This document shows, piece by piece, positions 9,825-19,290 of a stretch of DNA of 62,096 bases. The translations under genes and the position numbers were made by a program. Under the pieces are notes generated by a model, which had not been told where the DNA came from, did no database searches, and saw only the letters and a program-made list of their open reading frames with translations. Every line of letters begins with the position of its first letter. Within the stretch, counting starts at the first letter, position 1. Origin of the DNA: Ignavibacteria bacterium (GTDB lineage Bacteria > Bacteroidota > Ignavibacteria > OLB7); the NCBI GenBank assembly GCA_020635205.1, contig JACKAE010000007.1, positions 1 through 62,096 on the forward strand. Reading direction: 5' to 3'.

Positions 9825-10691
9825 ATGATTATAACATCCATGAAATCACGAAAGTACAGTAGAGTCTTCCTCCACATAATTTTTGCTTTCTTCCCAATGT
9901 TTCTTCTCCCTCTTCTGTTGCAGGCTCAAGAAGATAATCCCCTCAACTTTACCGATATGTTCAAGCGACTTGGATTTGAAGTCGGCTTTACCTCGGCGTG
10001 GCAATCTGGGGAATACGTTGTTGGGTGCGGGACGTTTGAGCGGGGAGCAAATCTGAACTTTCTGATTGCAGCGGCATACGATCAGCAGATCAGCAAGATC
10101 TTTCAGTTTGAGGGACTTATAGGATACCAGTCAAAGAACATCAAGAGTAGCTACATTCGTGAGGAGAGTATCGGAATCTCAACTGAGAGTGGACCTGTAA
10201 ATGCCGGCGTTAGTTTCGATAACATTGGGCAAGCCACCTTCTCCTATATTTTTGCTCAGCCTTCACTGAAGTTCTATCCCTTCAACAGTCTCTACGTCGG
10301 GGGGGGAGTTAGTGCCAACCTCTTGTTGGGTTCAACGCTTCAATACCAGAAAGATATCGTTTCAAGGACAATCAAACTGAATGAGCTTGGACTTTCGGAG
10401 GTTTTCTATTCAGAATCAGAATCGTCCGATCCATACTCCAAAGTGTTTGCTGAGGAATCGAATGAGAACGCTTCAGGCGTTTTACTCGATGCCGTTATGA
10501 TGGTTGGGGCTGAGTTCCGAGTTGGAAAAACGTATACAAACCCAATCAATCCTAACCCACGAAAGAAAATCACGATCGGTCCTCGCATTCAGTACGCTCT
10601 GCCATTGATTTCAGCGATGAGTGACGGCGAACATGAACTAAAACTGAACGGCTTGCAGTTTTTGGTTGGAATGCGGTATGAAATAAACTGA
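9825..10691 (+). CDS. Outer-membrane beta-barrel protein
   Basis: 288 residues. Signal peptide 'SRVFLHIIFAFFPMFLLPLLLQAQ', with a second possible ATG at 9840 that gives a more typical signal peptide. The mature part has alternating hydrophobic/polar strands rich in Gly, Tyr and Phe ('FEGLIGYQSKN', 'PSLKFYPFNSLYVGGGVSANLLLG') and ends 'LVGMRYEIN', the usual beta-barrel terminal strand, so it belongs in the outer membrane. No specific family is recognisable beyond a PorT/OmpW-like small barrel. A run of eight G residues lies in the coding region at 10299-10306. Confidence 0.75.
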   Translation: MIITSMKSRKYSRVFLHIIFAFFPMFLLPLLLQAQEDNPLNFTDMFKRLGFEVGFTSAWQSGEYVVGCGTFERGANLNFLIAAAYDQQISKIFQFEGLIGYQSKNIKSSYIREESIGISTESGPVNAGVSFDNIGQATFSYIFAQPSLKFYPFNSLYVGGGVSANLLLGSTLQYQKDIVSRTIKLNELGLSEVFYSESESSDPYSKVFAEESNENASGVLLDAVMMVGAEFRVGKTYTNPINPNPRKKITIGPRIQYALPLISAMSDGEHELKLNGLQFLVGMRYEIN

Positions 10692-10814
10692 TGGACTCTT
10701 CACCCAATAATCGCAACCAATACAATTGATGAATCCAAAGGAATCTTTTTTTTACCGATCTTGCGATTATATATTGAGCAATTAAAGTAGCTCGGAAGTT
10801 TGTTCACAATCTGT

Positions 10815-13800
10815 ATGAACCAACCTTATTTCATGCGCTTACTCATCAGATCCTTTGTATTTGCAATACTCTTTTGTGGGGTACTCTCCGTTTCCTCTGC
10901 TCAGCTTGTGACAATCAACAATGGATTTTCATCCCTTGATGTCAATGTCGACCAAAAGAGTGGGCGATTCTGGTTCTCAAAACAGGGGGGCGAGCGGTAT
11001 ACATATAGCGGGGGGGGAGCGTCGATTAACATCACATCTAACGTTGTTTTCCGCGTATCGCGTGGTAGCCTCGTGAATTGGTATACGAATGCTGTTGATC
11101 CTCTCGGTAACGGTAACGTGCGCCCGCAGAGTTCTCAAGGAGCAATTCCGTTCAAACCATACGACAGCCTCTACTTCTCGCCTACCAGAGATACGATTGA
11201 GCTTATCTACTTCGATTTGTTTGGCTTGACTGTCACTCAGCGATTTGTTGCCGAAGCTCCAAGACATCAGTATGACGATGGTGCTGATATCCTGATGGAA
11301 TTCGACTGGAAACCGAACTCACTCGGTGTTTCTGGAACCAGTCTCGGAGTTTTTGTGATGCTGGATCACGATAACGGAAATATCGTTTCGACAGTTGGGA
11401 GTGATAACTCCTCAATTATTACCGATCGCGGGTACTACCCGTCGTACGATGTCGGAGCAGTTTTTCAGAATGCGTTCGGGCAGATTCCAGAGTATACAAT
11501 GACTGGGTGGTTTGAGTATACTGAAGATATCAACGGAGATGTACAGAACACGATCTTTTCTGTCCACAGGATTACGGGAACTTCGTTGCTGGGAGCACCG
11601 TTGACAACACCTGACGAGTTTGCAATCGGAAGGTGGCAAGATTTTCGACAGCTTTCGTGGTTTATCAACGGAGACGTTAGCTCCAAAAACATTCAAGATG
11701 CTGCCACTGCAATGCGGTGGGAAAATCGTGGAATTCGTGGGCTTATCAGGACAGCTTTCGGCACAACCAGCAAAGCTGGGAACAACTTCTTCCACTGTCG
11801 AGATTCCAACGTCTTTGCAGTGATTCGGACTGAGCGCCTTATCTCTCAGAATGGGATAAACGGGCCGTACGAACCTTCGCAGTTTCAGGTTGAGATGTGG
11901 GTGAGCAATCTCCATCGGGTTGTAGAGCGAGTTCCGTTGATTCAAATGCGGACACCGATTCGATCTTTTCCGAAGAATGATGCTCGCCTGTCGCTCGACC
12001 CTTCAACTCCGGCTGCCGTTGAATTGCAGCTTTCCGCAAGGCAGACAAAGAAGATTACGTGGCTTTTGAACGTGAAGCAGGCTTCGGCAGATTCACTTGC
12101 CGAAATTCAATTCCTTTATCGGGACACAGCCGACGTGAACAAACCGCTTGTTCCGTTCCTCGACGACTGTCGTCCACTTATCTCGTTCAAGAGTGCCTTC
12201 GTTCCCCCCCCGGACGACCTTGCACCGATCATCGACAGAACTGGTTCGGGTCGGGATGCAACAGCTTGGTGGACTTTCAGAACCTACGACCGCCACCCAG
12301 GATTCCACTACGACAGTGGTCTGGATCGAATCGAGATTACCCGAAACGACAACAACAACTTCAAGCTGATTATCAACCCCGAACCTTTCCGTCGGTGCGA
12401 TACAACCGAAACGGTGAACTTGAGGGCAGAGGTGATCGATACTACACGCTCCGGGCGACTGGAGTTCACTGTCTACGACTGTAAAGGAAACAGTCGATCA
12501 GATGTCGTGACCTATTCGCCGAGGCCAGATATTTTCAAGCCTGAAGTTTCCCGAATTGATTCGTTGGGACGGTTTGACCCAGTTGCCTATCCCTGTGCCG
12601 TTCCTCTGTTTGAGGTCTACATAGAAGATCAGAATAACCAAACATCGAGCGCAGGTGACCTTGGTCTCGGGGCAATTGAACTCCTCAGCAGTACGAACTT
12701 CGATCCGATTGAAATTAACTTCAATGATGGGAATCAGCCGATTGCTGATTTCGATAAAACCGCATCGTTCCGGCTGCGCGTTACCGATGTCTTGTTCCCT
12801 GCCGAAGCTACGGTGCGCATTGTCGACTTTGCCGGAAACGATGACACACTTGAGTTTGCCTACTGCACACTCCCCGATGTGCTTCCTCCTGTAATTACTT
12901 CAACTCCGGGTGGGGGAGCTACTGGAAGAAGTTGGACAGTAGGGGCAGAGGACGTTAGAGAGTGGGATCGCGGATTGAAGGAGGTTGTGGAAATATCGAA
13001 TACCAACATGCGCGTTACGCCTTGGCCAGTTCCAATTACGTTGGGGCAGCCTGATGTATCGAACATTTTGGTTGAAGTAATCAACGATGCTGAATCTGCT
13101 GAGATTACACTGGAATTTCGGGACACATATTATGATGTGTCTGATCCTTCAACACACGCGGCACACTCTGACCGTATACGGTTTACGTTCGGAGGGATAC
13201 CCGATACCCTTGCACCAAACATTGCGTTCCGACGTGATCTTTCAGTTCCTGCAAGCGAAGTAGTCTTCAACGTAATGGTAAACGATACGCACTTCGTAAA
13301 CAGTAGCCTCTACCTCTACGATCGTGGTTTGGAATCTGTGACTTGGACGCTAACGTCAAATATGCGCGTTCGTACTCCGATTTCCTTTACTGATAATAGG
13401 CGTGGAGCAACGTTCCAAGTGGAGGTGATTGATCCTCTCGCAATTGTTGATGCAGATACCGTTTGCGTAACTGCCGTTGACAGTGCAGGGAACAAAACCT
13501 CAGCTTGTACAAGCTGGCCAAGCACACCCGACGGTAAAAGCCCACACTTCACAGGGCAGTTGAATCTGACGTCGGGAACCATTACGGGCACGGCAACGGA
13601 CAACCGAGAGTTCGACCGTGGACTTGGAACGATAGAGCTTCGGAATGAAGTTAATATCCAGCCCTACGTACAGAGTGGGCTTGCAGGTGCTCCTACTGCT
13701 AACGTTGCACTGACAGTTCTTGATCCGACGCAACCTATTGCAGGTGAACTAATGGTGCGCGATCTGTATGGGGAGTTCCTTAGCGGTCCTGAACAGGCAA

Positions 13801-14624
13801 TTCACACCGTTGTGCTACCCTTTTCCTTACCGGTTGCAAGACTACAGATCTCACTTCCAAAACTTGTTGATGGCGAAGAGGAGATTGTTGCTATCGTTGT
13901 GGTTGCGAACAATTTCCCGGGGAGTGAGGTTTCAAAACTTGAATTTGATGTAGAGTATTCGAGCAACGCTACATACGTTGGAGCAAGCTCAGGAATAGCT
14001 GGGGTCAATTTCACGGCAGTACCGGCAGGTGTTGGAAAACTACGGCTAACTGCAGAGTTGAATTCTTCAGTATCGTACAAGCCTGCAGATCAATTAGGGC
14101 TGATTCGCTTTAAGGCGAGCAAACCGTATTTCTCCGAGACGTTCAGGTTTGCACTCGACACGCTATCGTTCCTTTCCAATGGTGGTCAGGGATCGGTAGT
14201 TGAAGCGCAGGCTCCGGGCGATCCGTTAGTTTCGAGCATCTCACTGCCGCCACCACTTTTTAAAGCAGTGAGTGACACGCAGACCGTAATCAACGGTGAG
14301 TGCAATCGAGTGTTGACCGATCAGAATGGATTCTCTCGTCCGAACGGACTGGCAATCCTCGATCTCTATCCACAGCCAGTGTCAGGCACTACAAAATCTT
14401 CGCTGACATTGCTCGTGCGCGAAGTGCCCGAGAGTGGAGTTGTTATGACCCTCTACAGTGCAGACGGCAATGTTGTAAGTGAGTGGGAGGCAAAAAGTAG
14501 TGGAGATCATATTTCTGAACTTCACATGCCGATGCCAACCGAAGTTGTTCCTGGACTTTACTTCGTTCGAGTGGAATCTTTAGCAGGTGAGTCATTCGAT
14601 CAAGTGAAGATCCTGGTTGAGTAG
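10815..14624 (+). CDS. Giant T9SS-exported protein with cohesin-like module
   Basis: About 1269 residues. The frame extends to a TTG at 10800, but the signal peptide reads best from the ATG at 10815 or 10833 ('MRLLIRSFVFAILFCGVLSVSSAQ'). The first third is an unrecognised beta-rich region. The middle carries repeated Ig-like segments with 'DRGL' and 'TVRIVDFAGNDD' or 'DSAGNK' motifs. Residues around 1005-1130 resemble a cohesin domain ('LQISLPKLVDGEEEIVAIVVVANN'). The final 85 residues are a T9SS sorting domain ('LDLYPQPVSG' to 'GLYFVRVES'). Probably surface-attached or released; ligand unknown. A G8 tract (11010-11017) lies near the 5' end and a C8 tract at 12204-12211. Confidence 0.85.
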   Translation: MNQPYFMRLLIRSFVFAILFCGVLSVSSAQLVTINNGFSSLDVNVDQKSGRFWFSKQGGERYTYSGGGASINITSNVVFRVSRGSLVNWYTNAVDPLGNGNVRPQSSQGAIPFKPYDSLYFSPTRDTIELIYFDLFGLTVTQRFVAEAPRHQYDDGADILMEFDWKPNSLGVSGTSLGVFVMLDHDNGNIVSTVGSDNSSIITDRGYYPSYDVGAVFQNAFGQIPEYTMTGWFEYTEDINGDVQNTIFSVHRITGTSLLGAPLTTPDEFAIGRWQDFRQLSWFINGDVSSKNIQDAATAMRWENRGIRGLIRTAFGTTSKAGNNFFHCRDSNVFAVIRTERLISQNGINGPYEPSQFQVEMWVSNLHRVVERVPLIQMRTPIRSFPKNDARLSLDPSTPAAVELQLSARQTKKITWLLNVKQASADSLAEIQFLYRDTADVNKPLVPFLDDCRPLISFKSAFVPPPDDLAPIIDRTGSGRDATAWWTFRTYDRHPGFHYDSGLDRIEITRNDNNNFKLIINPEPFRRCDTTETVNLRAEVIDTTRSGRLEFTVYDCKGNSRSDVVTYSPRPDIFKPEVSRIDSLGRFDPVAYPCAVPLFEVYIEDQNNQTSSAGDLGLGAIELLSSTNFDPIEINFNDGNQPIADFDKTASFRLRVTDVLFPAEATVRIVDFAGNDDTLEFAYCTLPDVLPPVITSTPGGGATGRSWTVGAEDVREWDRGLKEVVEISNTNMRVTPWPVPITLGQPDVSNILVEVINDAESAEITLEFRDTYYDVSDPSTHAAHSDRIRFTFGGIPDTLAPNIAFRRDLSVPASEVVFNVMVNDTHFVNSSLYLYDRGLESVTWTLTSNMRVRTPISFTDNRRGATFQVEVIDPLAIVDADTVCVTAVDSAGNKTSACTSWPSTPDGKSPHFTGQLNLTSGTITGTATDNREFDRGLGTIELRNEVNIQPYVQSGLAGAPTANVALTVLDPTQPIAGELMVRDLYGEFLSGPEQAIHTVVLPFSLPVARLQISLPKLVDGEEEIVAIVVVANNFPGSEVSKLEFDVEYSSNATYVGASSGIAGVNFTAVPAGVGKLRLTAELNSSVSYKPADQLGLIRFKASKPYFSETFRFALDTLSFLSNGGQGSVVEAQAPGDPLVSSISLPPPLFKAVSDTQTVINGECNRVLTDQNGFSRPNGLAILDLYPQPVSGTTKSSLTLLVREVPESGVVMTLYSADGNVVSEWEAKSSGDHISELHMPMPTEVVPGLYFVRVESLAGESFDQVKILVE

Positions 14625-14671
14625 TCAATCAGTACGTCAGGATAACCGACAAGAATATCAGGACAGAATTG

Positions 14672-14706
14672 GCAGAACCGATCGGACGCGCTTTGATCGG
14701 TTCTGC
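14672..14706 (+). terminator. Strong stem-loop after the T9SS gene, probable terminator
   Basis: A perfect 12-bp stem (14672-14683 with 14695-14706) around an 11-base loop. The following T run is weak, so termination efficiency is uncertain. Confidence 0.65.
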
Positions 14707-14854
14707 TCGTTTGGGGCAACGAAGTACCTTGGTGTGTCTTACCATCCTTCACCAAACACCACAGGCACGTATCTGAACAGCCAACTCAATGCAGACTGTT
14801 TTATGGTGTCAGGTAAAGAGAAGTGAATAGGAGAATTTGATAGAGGTGAAAGGG

Positions 14855-15271
14855 ATGGAACAGAAAATATCAGAGCTATTGCAGAATGCTGATACGATTG
14901 CTGTTGTGGGAATGAGTGATAGTCCAATGCGTGACAGCAACAGAATCGGAGAACTTCTGATTGACGTTGGGTACAGAGTCTATCCAGTAAATCCAACGAT
15001 TAACTCGGTTCACGGTCTTCACTCTTGGCCCGACGTTAAAAGTGTGTCAGTTCAGATAGACATCGTCGATGTTTTCCGGAATTCTATATATGCAAAGGAA
15101 GTTGTGTTTGATGCGATTGAAGCCGGAGCGAAGGCGATTTGGTTCCAGTATGGTGCTGAAGAACCGGAAGCCGAACGCTTAGCACGTGATGCCGGACTGG
15201 AGGTAATATCGGGGTATTGCATTGCGGTTGAGATTCGTCGCCGGGGCATTAACCGTCAGCCGGTGGATTGA
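14855..15271 (+). CDS. CoA-binding domain protein (YccU-like)
   Basis: 138 residues from ATG 14855; the frame reaches back to a TTG at 14837. It has the CoA-binding Rossmann fold, with 'TIAVVGMSDSPMRDSNRIGELLIDVGYRVYPVNP' in residues 15-50 and 'AKAIWFQYGAEEPEAERLARDAGLEVI' near the end, close to the usual ~140-residue size of the family. Family members bind CoA or an acyl-CoA; no reaction has been assigned that I can name from sequence. It sits alone between two surface-protein genes. Confidence 0.9.
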   Translation: MEQKISELLQNADTIAVVGMSDSPMRDSNRIGELLIDVGYRVYPVNPTINSVHGLHSWPDVKSVSVQIDIVDVFRNSIYAKEVVFDAIEAGAKAIWFQYGAEEPEAERLARDAGLEVISGYCIAVEIRRRGINRQPVD

Positions 15272-15433
15272 GTTGCGGTTGCTGTATCCTCGTTGTAGGG
15301 TGAGTTGTTCATCAGGCGTGGAAGGGGAGTCGTATGGGGGGAGGCTTTGTCGGTCGGGTCGTCATGCGTAGCTTTAGCGCAATCTGCCGATTAGCAGAAT
15401 GTCCAGAACATATACATAATCCTTACACTGTTC

Positions 15434-16852
15434 ATGATCCGAGGTTTGCACGCTTTCGCTTCTACTCTCTTGCTCCTCGTTCTTCTTCCGTTGAGCTTAC
15501 ATAGTCAAGACCGTTCCGATCCAGTGACGATGGGGACTGCCCGTTCGTCGATAGCTACTTCGCGTGGTATCGATGCACTCTTTACCAACCCCGGTGGACT
15601 TGACTACTACACGCTGCACGAGACAACACTACCGCATGATCTTGTCTTCTCCATTTATTCGGGGGGGGGATCGATCGGGGGAACCTATCTGAAGGGGGAT
15701 GAGTTTAGCAAGATTTTTGGATCATTTAACGGTTCATCCAACGAGCAGCGTGAGCAGATTGGCAAACTTTTGGTTGATGAGCGGCTCTTCGCAAACGGAG
15801 GGATCAACTTCTTTAGTGGAACTTGGCGGTTGAAAAATGGAGGAGGGACGTTGGGGCTCCACTATGGTTCGCGCGCATATGCCCGCATCAATTTTCCTGA
15901 CTCACTTCCGAAGCTGATTGAGACAAGCAATATTGCCGACCAGAACTTCCGTTTTGTTGACAGGGGAATTGGGGTTACGTGGCTAACTGAATTTGGTCTC
16001 TCCTATGGCAAAGTAATTGGTGACCAAACGGCGAAAGGGTGGTTCCCATCAACAGGATTTGGATTAACTGCAAAACTTATTGGTGGAGTTGGTCACTTCT
16101 CTGTGGATGAAAATAGTGCTATCTACATCGACCAGATTAACGTCAACGGTCAACTTCGATTTCTTGTGCGTGGAGGCTATGTTTTTCAATCGGCTGAGCC
16201 TGACAATTTTGACCAAGTGAACGCTCCCACAAACTTCTTTTCGAATCCTTTCCCTGCAACGGCTGGCTTCGGTTTCGGTGTTGATGCGGGAATCAGTGGA
16301 ATTCTCTTTAGGGATGAAAAACAGATTTTTCACTACGGCTTGACGCTCGGCAATGTTGGCACAATTAGTTGGAGCAATAAAGCCAGAGAGAGGCAAGCCA
16401 GCAACTTCAACGACACGCTCGGAGCCAGCTTAACCAACGCGGAGTTCGAGAGATTTGAGGGTGATCTTGTAGATGTGGGGAGCTTCTCAACGCCACTCCC
16501 CTCAATTTTTCGTGCTGGACTTGGGATGACGTTGGGGGCAAACGATCCTGATTTTCAGGGAACTTTGACGGTTGGTTTGGAGGGGGAAACTCCGTTGAAC
16601 CAAGTTCCAGGGAATACGCCCGATCCTCGGCTTGCTCTTGGGGTTGACTGGAGTGTGATCCCAGAATTCGCACTCCGTACAGGCATCTCTGCCGGTGGAA
16701 TCAGTGACTTTGGTCTCGGCTTTGGTTTTGGAGTTCGTCCCACCGAATGGCTCTCTTTTGATGTCGGGACGAGCGAGTTAAACAGTCTATTCAACGGAGA
16801 TCGACTCGACCTTGCCGGACGGATTGCGTTCGGATTTACGCCCGGGAAATAG
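15434..16852 (+). CDS. PorV/FadL-like outer-membrane protein (DUF5723-type)
   Basis: 472 residues with signal peptide 'LLLLVLLPLSLHSQ'. Right after it comes a segment 'MGTARSSIATSRGIDALFTNPGGL', which matches the N-terminal pattern (small residue-rich, then N-P-[AG]-x-L) of FadL/PorV/DUF5723 barrels. The rest is long amphipathic strands with many Gly/Phe pairs, ending 'GRIAFGFTPGK'. It is an outer-membrane barrel; a PorV-like role in T9SS cargo attachment is possible but not shown. A nine-G run at 15661-15669 falls in codons 76-79, where slippage would destroy the frame. Confidence 0.75.
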   Translation: MIRGLHAFASTLLLLVLLPLSLHSQDRSDPVTMGTARSSIATSRGIDALFTNPGGLDYYTLHETTLPHDLVFSIYSGGGSIGGTYLKGDEFSKIFGSFNGSSNEQREQIGKLLVDERLFANGGINFFSGTWRLKNGGGTLGLHYGSRAYARINFPDSLPKLIETSNIADQNFRFVDRGIGVTWLTEFGLSYGKVIGDQTAKGWFPSTGFGLTAKLIGGVGHFSVDENSAIYIDQINVNGQLRFLVRGGYVFQSAEPDNFDQVNAPTNFFSNPFPATAGFGFGVDAGISGILFRDEKQIFHYGLTLGNVGTISWSNKARERQASNFNDTLGASLTNAEFERFEGDLVDVGSFSTPLPSIFRAGLGMTLGANDPDFQGTLTVGLEGETPLNQVPGNTPDPRLALGVDWSVIPEFALRTGISAGGISDFGLGFGFGVRPTEWLSFDVGTSELNSLFNGDRLDLAGRIAFGFTPGK

Positions 16853-16946
16853 TCTCGGATTAGATTCAGCAAAGAGCCTTCACTACGATAACTGTTTTCA
16901 GAACAGTCTCATCTATATCTATACACGCTATAGATCTTCGACGACT

Positions 16947-18281
16947 TTACTCCTTATCGAACTCTATTAACCCTTGGTCATCGAGTTTGACGTGAACTGT
17001 ATCCCCAGCAGAAAATTCACCCGATAGAATTGCTTCGGAGAGAGGGTTAATCAGGTGGCGTTGAATAACGCGCTTTAACGGTCGAGCGCCGAAGGAAATA
17101 TCGTAGCCGAGTTTTGCCAGCCAATCTTTTGCCTCGTCAGTTACCTCAATGCCGATGTTGTTTGCCTTCAACATTCGGTAGACTCGCTCAATTTGCAAGT
17201 CCACAATCCGCCGCAACTCAATCTCCGTTAGTGGTTTGAAGACGACAATATCGTCAACTCTGTTCAAGAATTCCGGCCGCATTTCCTTGCGGAGGAGTGC
17301 CATCAGTTGCGAGCGGAGTTCTCCCATTATTTCATCTCTGTTTGATGGGGTTATCTGTTTCAACCGATCTTGAATCAGATGTGAGCCAAGGTTCGATGTC
17401 ATAATGATAATCGTATTGGTGAAGTTCACAACACGCCCTTGACTGTCGGTAAGGCGGCCTTCATCGAGAACTTGGAGGAGAAGGTTGAAGACTTCCGGGT
17501 GAGCTTTTTCAATCTCATCGAGGAGAACCACGGAGTATGGGCGTCGGCGGACAGCCTCAGTAAGTTGTCCACCTTCTTCGTATCCAACATATCCGGGGGG
17601 TGCTCCAATCAATCGAGATACAGAGAACTTCTCCATATACTCACTCATATCGATCCGAACCATCGCCTTCTCGTCATCGAAGAGGAATTCAGCGAGAGCA
17701 CGAGCCAATTCCGTTTTTCCAACGCCGGTTGTTCCCATAAAGATGAAGGAGCCAACGGGGCGATCTTGATCTTGCAAGCCAGCTCGCGAACGACGGATTG
17801 CATCGGATACACTCTTTACAGCATCATCCTGACCCACCACACGTTCGTGCAGTCGGTCTTCCATTTTCAGGAGTTTGGTTCGCTCACTTTCCAACATTCG
17901 CGAGACGGGAATACCTGTCCAACGAAAGACTACATCGGCAATATCCTCAGCATCGACTTCTTCTTTCAGAAGATGTTGGTTCTCTTGAGCCTGAGCAAGT
18001 TTTTGATTTGCCTCTTCAAGTTGCTTCTCCAGTTCAATAATTGTTCCATAGCGGATTTCTGCAACGCGAGCCAGATCACCCTTCCGTTCATAGTCGGCAG
18101 CTTCTGTGCGGAGCTGTTCAACTTCACTCTTCATTGAACGGATTGCGCTAATTAACTCCTTCTCAAGTTCCCACTGCGACTTAAGTTGATTCCGTTCTTC
18201 GTTCAATTCGGCCAGTTCCCGTTCGATTTCATCCAGTCTAACCTGAGTTCCTTCGGCTGTGTTCGGTTCTTTTCCTGACAT
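16947..18281 (-). CDS. clpB: N-terminally truncated ClpB-like chaperone (half M-domain plus second AAA+ domain)
   Basis: 444 residues, against roughly 860 for full ClpB. Homology starts in the middle-domain coiled coil (about residues 15-120) and continues through the complete second nucleotide-binding domain: Walker A 'GTTGVGKTE', Walker B 'VVLLDEIEKAH', pore loop 'GAPPGYVGYEEGG', sensor and arginine-finger region 'RPEFLNRVDDIVVF', and the small C-terminal domain ('FGARPLKRVIQRHL'). The N-domain and the whole first ATPase domain are absent. The 317 bases upstream hold no long minus-strand frame, so a single frameshift does not explain the loss. The ATPase residues look intact, so the protein may work, for example with a full-length ClpB elsewhere, or it may be a remnant of a deletion. 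The ATG at 18281 is the last before homology begins; an ORF to 18365 adds unrelated residues. Confidence 0.85.
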   Translation of the reverse strand: MSGKEPNTAEGTQVRLDEIERELAELNEERNQLKSQWELEKELISAIRSMKSEVEQLRTEAADYERKGDLARVAEIRYGTIIELEKQLEEANQKLAQAQENQHLLKEEVDAEDIADVVFRWTGIPVSRMLESERTKLLKMEDRLHERVVGQDDAVKSVSDAIRRSRAGLQDQDRPVGSFIFMGTTGVGKTELARALAEFLFDDEKAMVRIDMSEYMEKFSVSRLIGAPPGYVGYEEGGQLTEAVRRRPYSVVLLDEIEKAHPEVFNLLLQVLDEGRLTDSQGRVVNFTNTIIIMTSNLGSHLIQDRLKQITPSNRDEIMGELRSQLMALLRKEMRPEFLNRVDDIVVFKPLTEIELRRIVDLQIERVYRMLKANNIGIEVTDEAKDWLAKLGYDISFGARPLKRVIQRHLINPLSEAILSGEFSAGDTVHVKLDDQGLIEFDKE

Positions 18282-18598
18282 AAGCGTTTGCCACAAAATT
18301 TGATTTACATCTTTCAACAATGCACGTTCAAAGCATATTCTAACGTAGCAATACGCCGCACTCAAAGCGTAAACAATGCGTAACGTCGTATGATTTATAG
18401 AGGTAGGCAGACCATGATTCTATCTACAAATCGTCATGGGGCGGACGGTAGCACATTGAACGGGGCTAAATGTATGTTGAGGAAAAGTTGACCGGGGAGT
18501 CACTCTTGCGTAACTTGTGTAGCTCCTCACGTTTGCTACCCATCACTCGATTGTCTTGGATTTGAAAGAAGACTCATTGAATTGAACATAGGGCATAC
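18282..18598. other. Gene-free stretch upstream of truncated clpB and plsY
   Basis: This 317-base gap lies between two divergent genes, so promoters for both are expected here. I find no open frame resembling the missing ClpB ATPase domain, no tRNA and no clear hairpin. Confidence 0.5.
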
Positions 18599-19270
18599 AT
18601 GCAATTGACATTCATTATTATTGTCGCATATCTATTAGGGGCGATACCGAGCGCTCTAGTGATTGGGAAGCTATTCTTCGGGATTGATATTCGTGAGAAG
18701 GGGAGCGGCAATATGGGGAGTACCAACACTTTTCGTACAATCGGCTGGAAGGCTGGAATTGCCGTGCAGACTCTCGATATTCTGAAAGGCGTTGCTGCTG
18801 TAGTTGTTGCGCGCATCGTCTTTTCTGGGAATCTACCTTTTCCGAATATGACCCCCTTTGAAGATATCACCATTGTGAGTGTGATTGCCGGGATTGCAGC
18901 AGTAATTGGTCACGTTTGGACTGTCTTCGGCAAGTTCCGTGGTGGGAAGGGTATCAACACTGCTCTCGGAATGTTGATTGCGATTACCCCGATAGAAGTT
19001 GCCATTGCCATTGGCATTTTCGTTCTTGTGTTGCTTGCATCTGGCTATGTTTCGCTTGGTTCCATGATTGCCGCCGCTTCGCTTCCTACAACGATGTTTG
19101 TGCGCCACACAATTTTCGGCGTCGAGATTCAAGGATATCACACACTTCTCTTCTTCATTATCGGTCTGGCCGGGTTTCTTATCTTCACACACCGTTCGAA
19201 CATCCAGCGACTGTTGCGTGGGAGTGAGAATCGTTTCAACAAGTTCTGGTTGTTCAGGAAAAGCTCGTAG
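18599..19270 (+). CDS. plsY: Glycerol-3-phosphate acyltransferase PlsY
   Basis: 223 residues with five hydrophobic segments. The family motifs are present: 'GAIPSALVIGKLFFGIDIREKGSGNMGSTN' (motif 1, S-G-N-x-G-x-x-N), 'FGKFRGGKGINTALG' (motif 2) and 'HRSNIQRLLRGSENRF' near the end (motif 3). PlsY transfers the acyl group from acyl-phosphate to glycerol-3-phosphate at the inner membrane, the first step of phospholipid synthesis. gpsA follows 20 bases downstream, so substrate supply and use are encoded together. Confidence 0.96.
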   Translation: MQLTFIIIVAYLLGAIPSALVIGKLFFGIDIREKGSGNMGSTNTFRTIGWKAGIAVQTLDILKGVAAVVVARIVFSGNLPFPNMTPFEDITIVSVIAGIAAVIGHVWTVFGKFRGGKGINTALGMLIAITPIEVAIAIGIFVLVLLASGYVSLGSMIAAASLPTTMFVRHTIFGVEIQGYHTLLFFIIGLAGFLIFTHRSNIQRLLRGSENRFNKFWLFRKSS

Positions 19271-19290
19271 AGTAGCCTGAAAAAAAGCAC

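Noticed and set aside
9578..9877. A 99-codon minus-strand frame between rsmB and the barrel gene
   Set aside because: It overlaps the signal-peptide region of the plus-strand gene and the start of rsmB, and its composition is not protein-like.
17439..18137. A 232-codon frame antisense to the truncated clpB gene
   Set aside because: It mirrors the highly conserved AAA+ coding frame on the other strand and has no recognisable motif.
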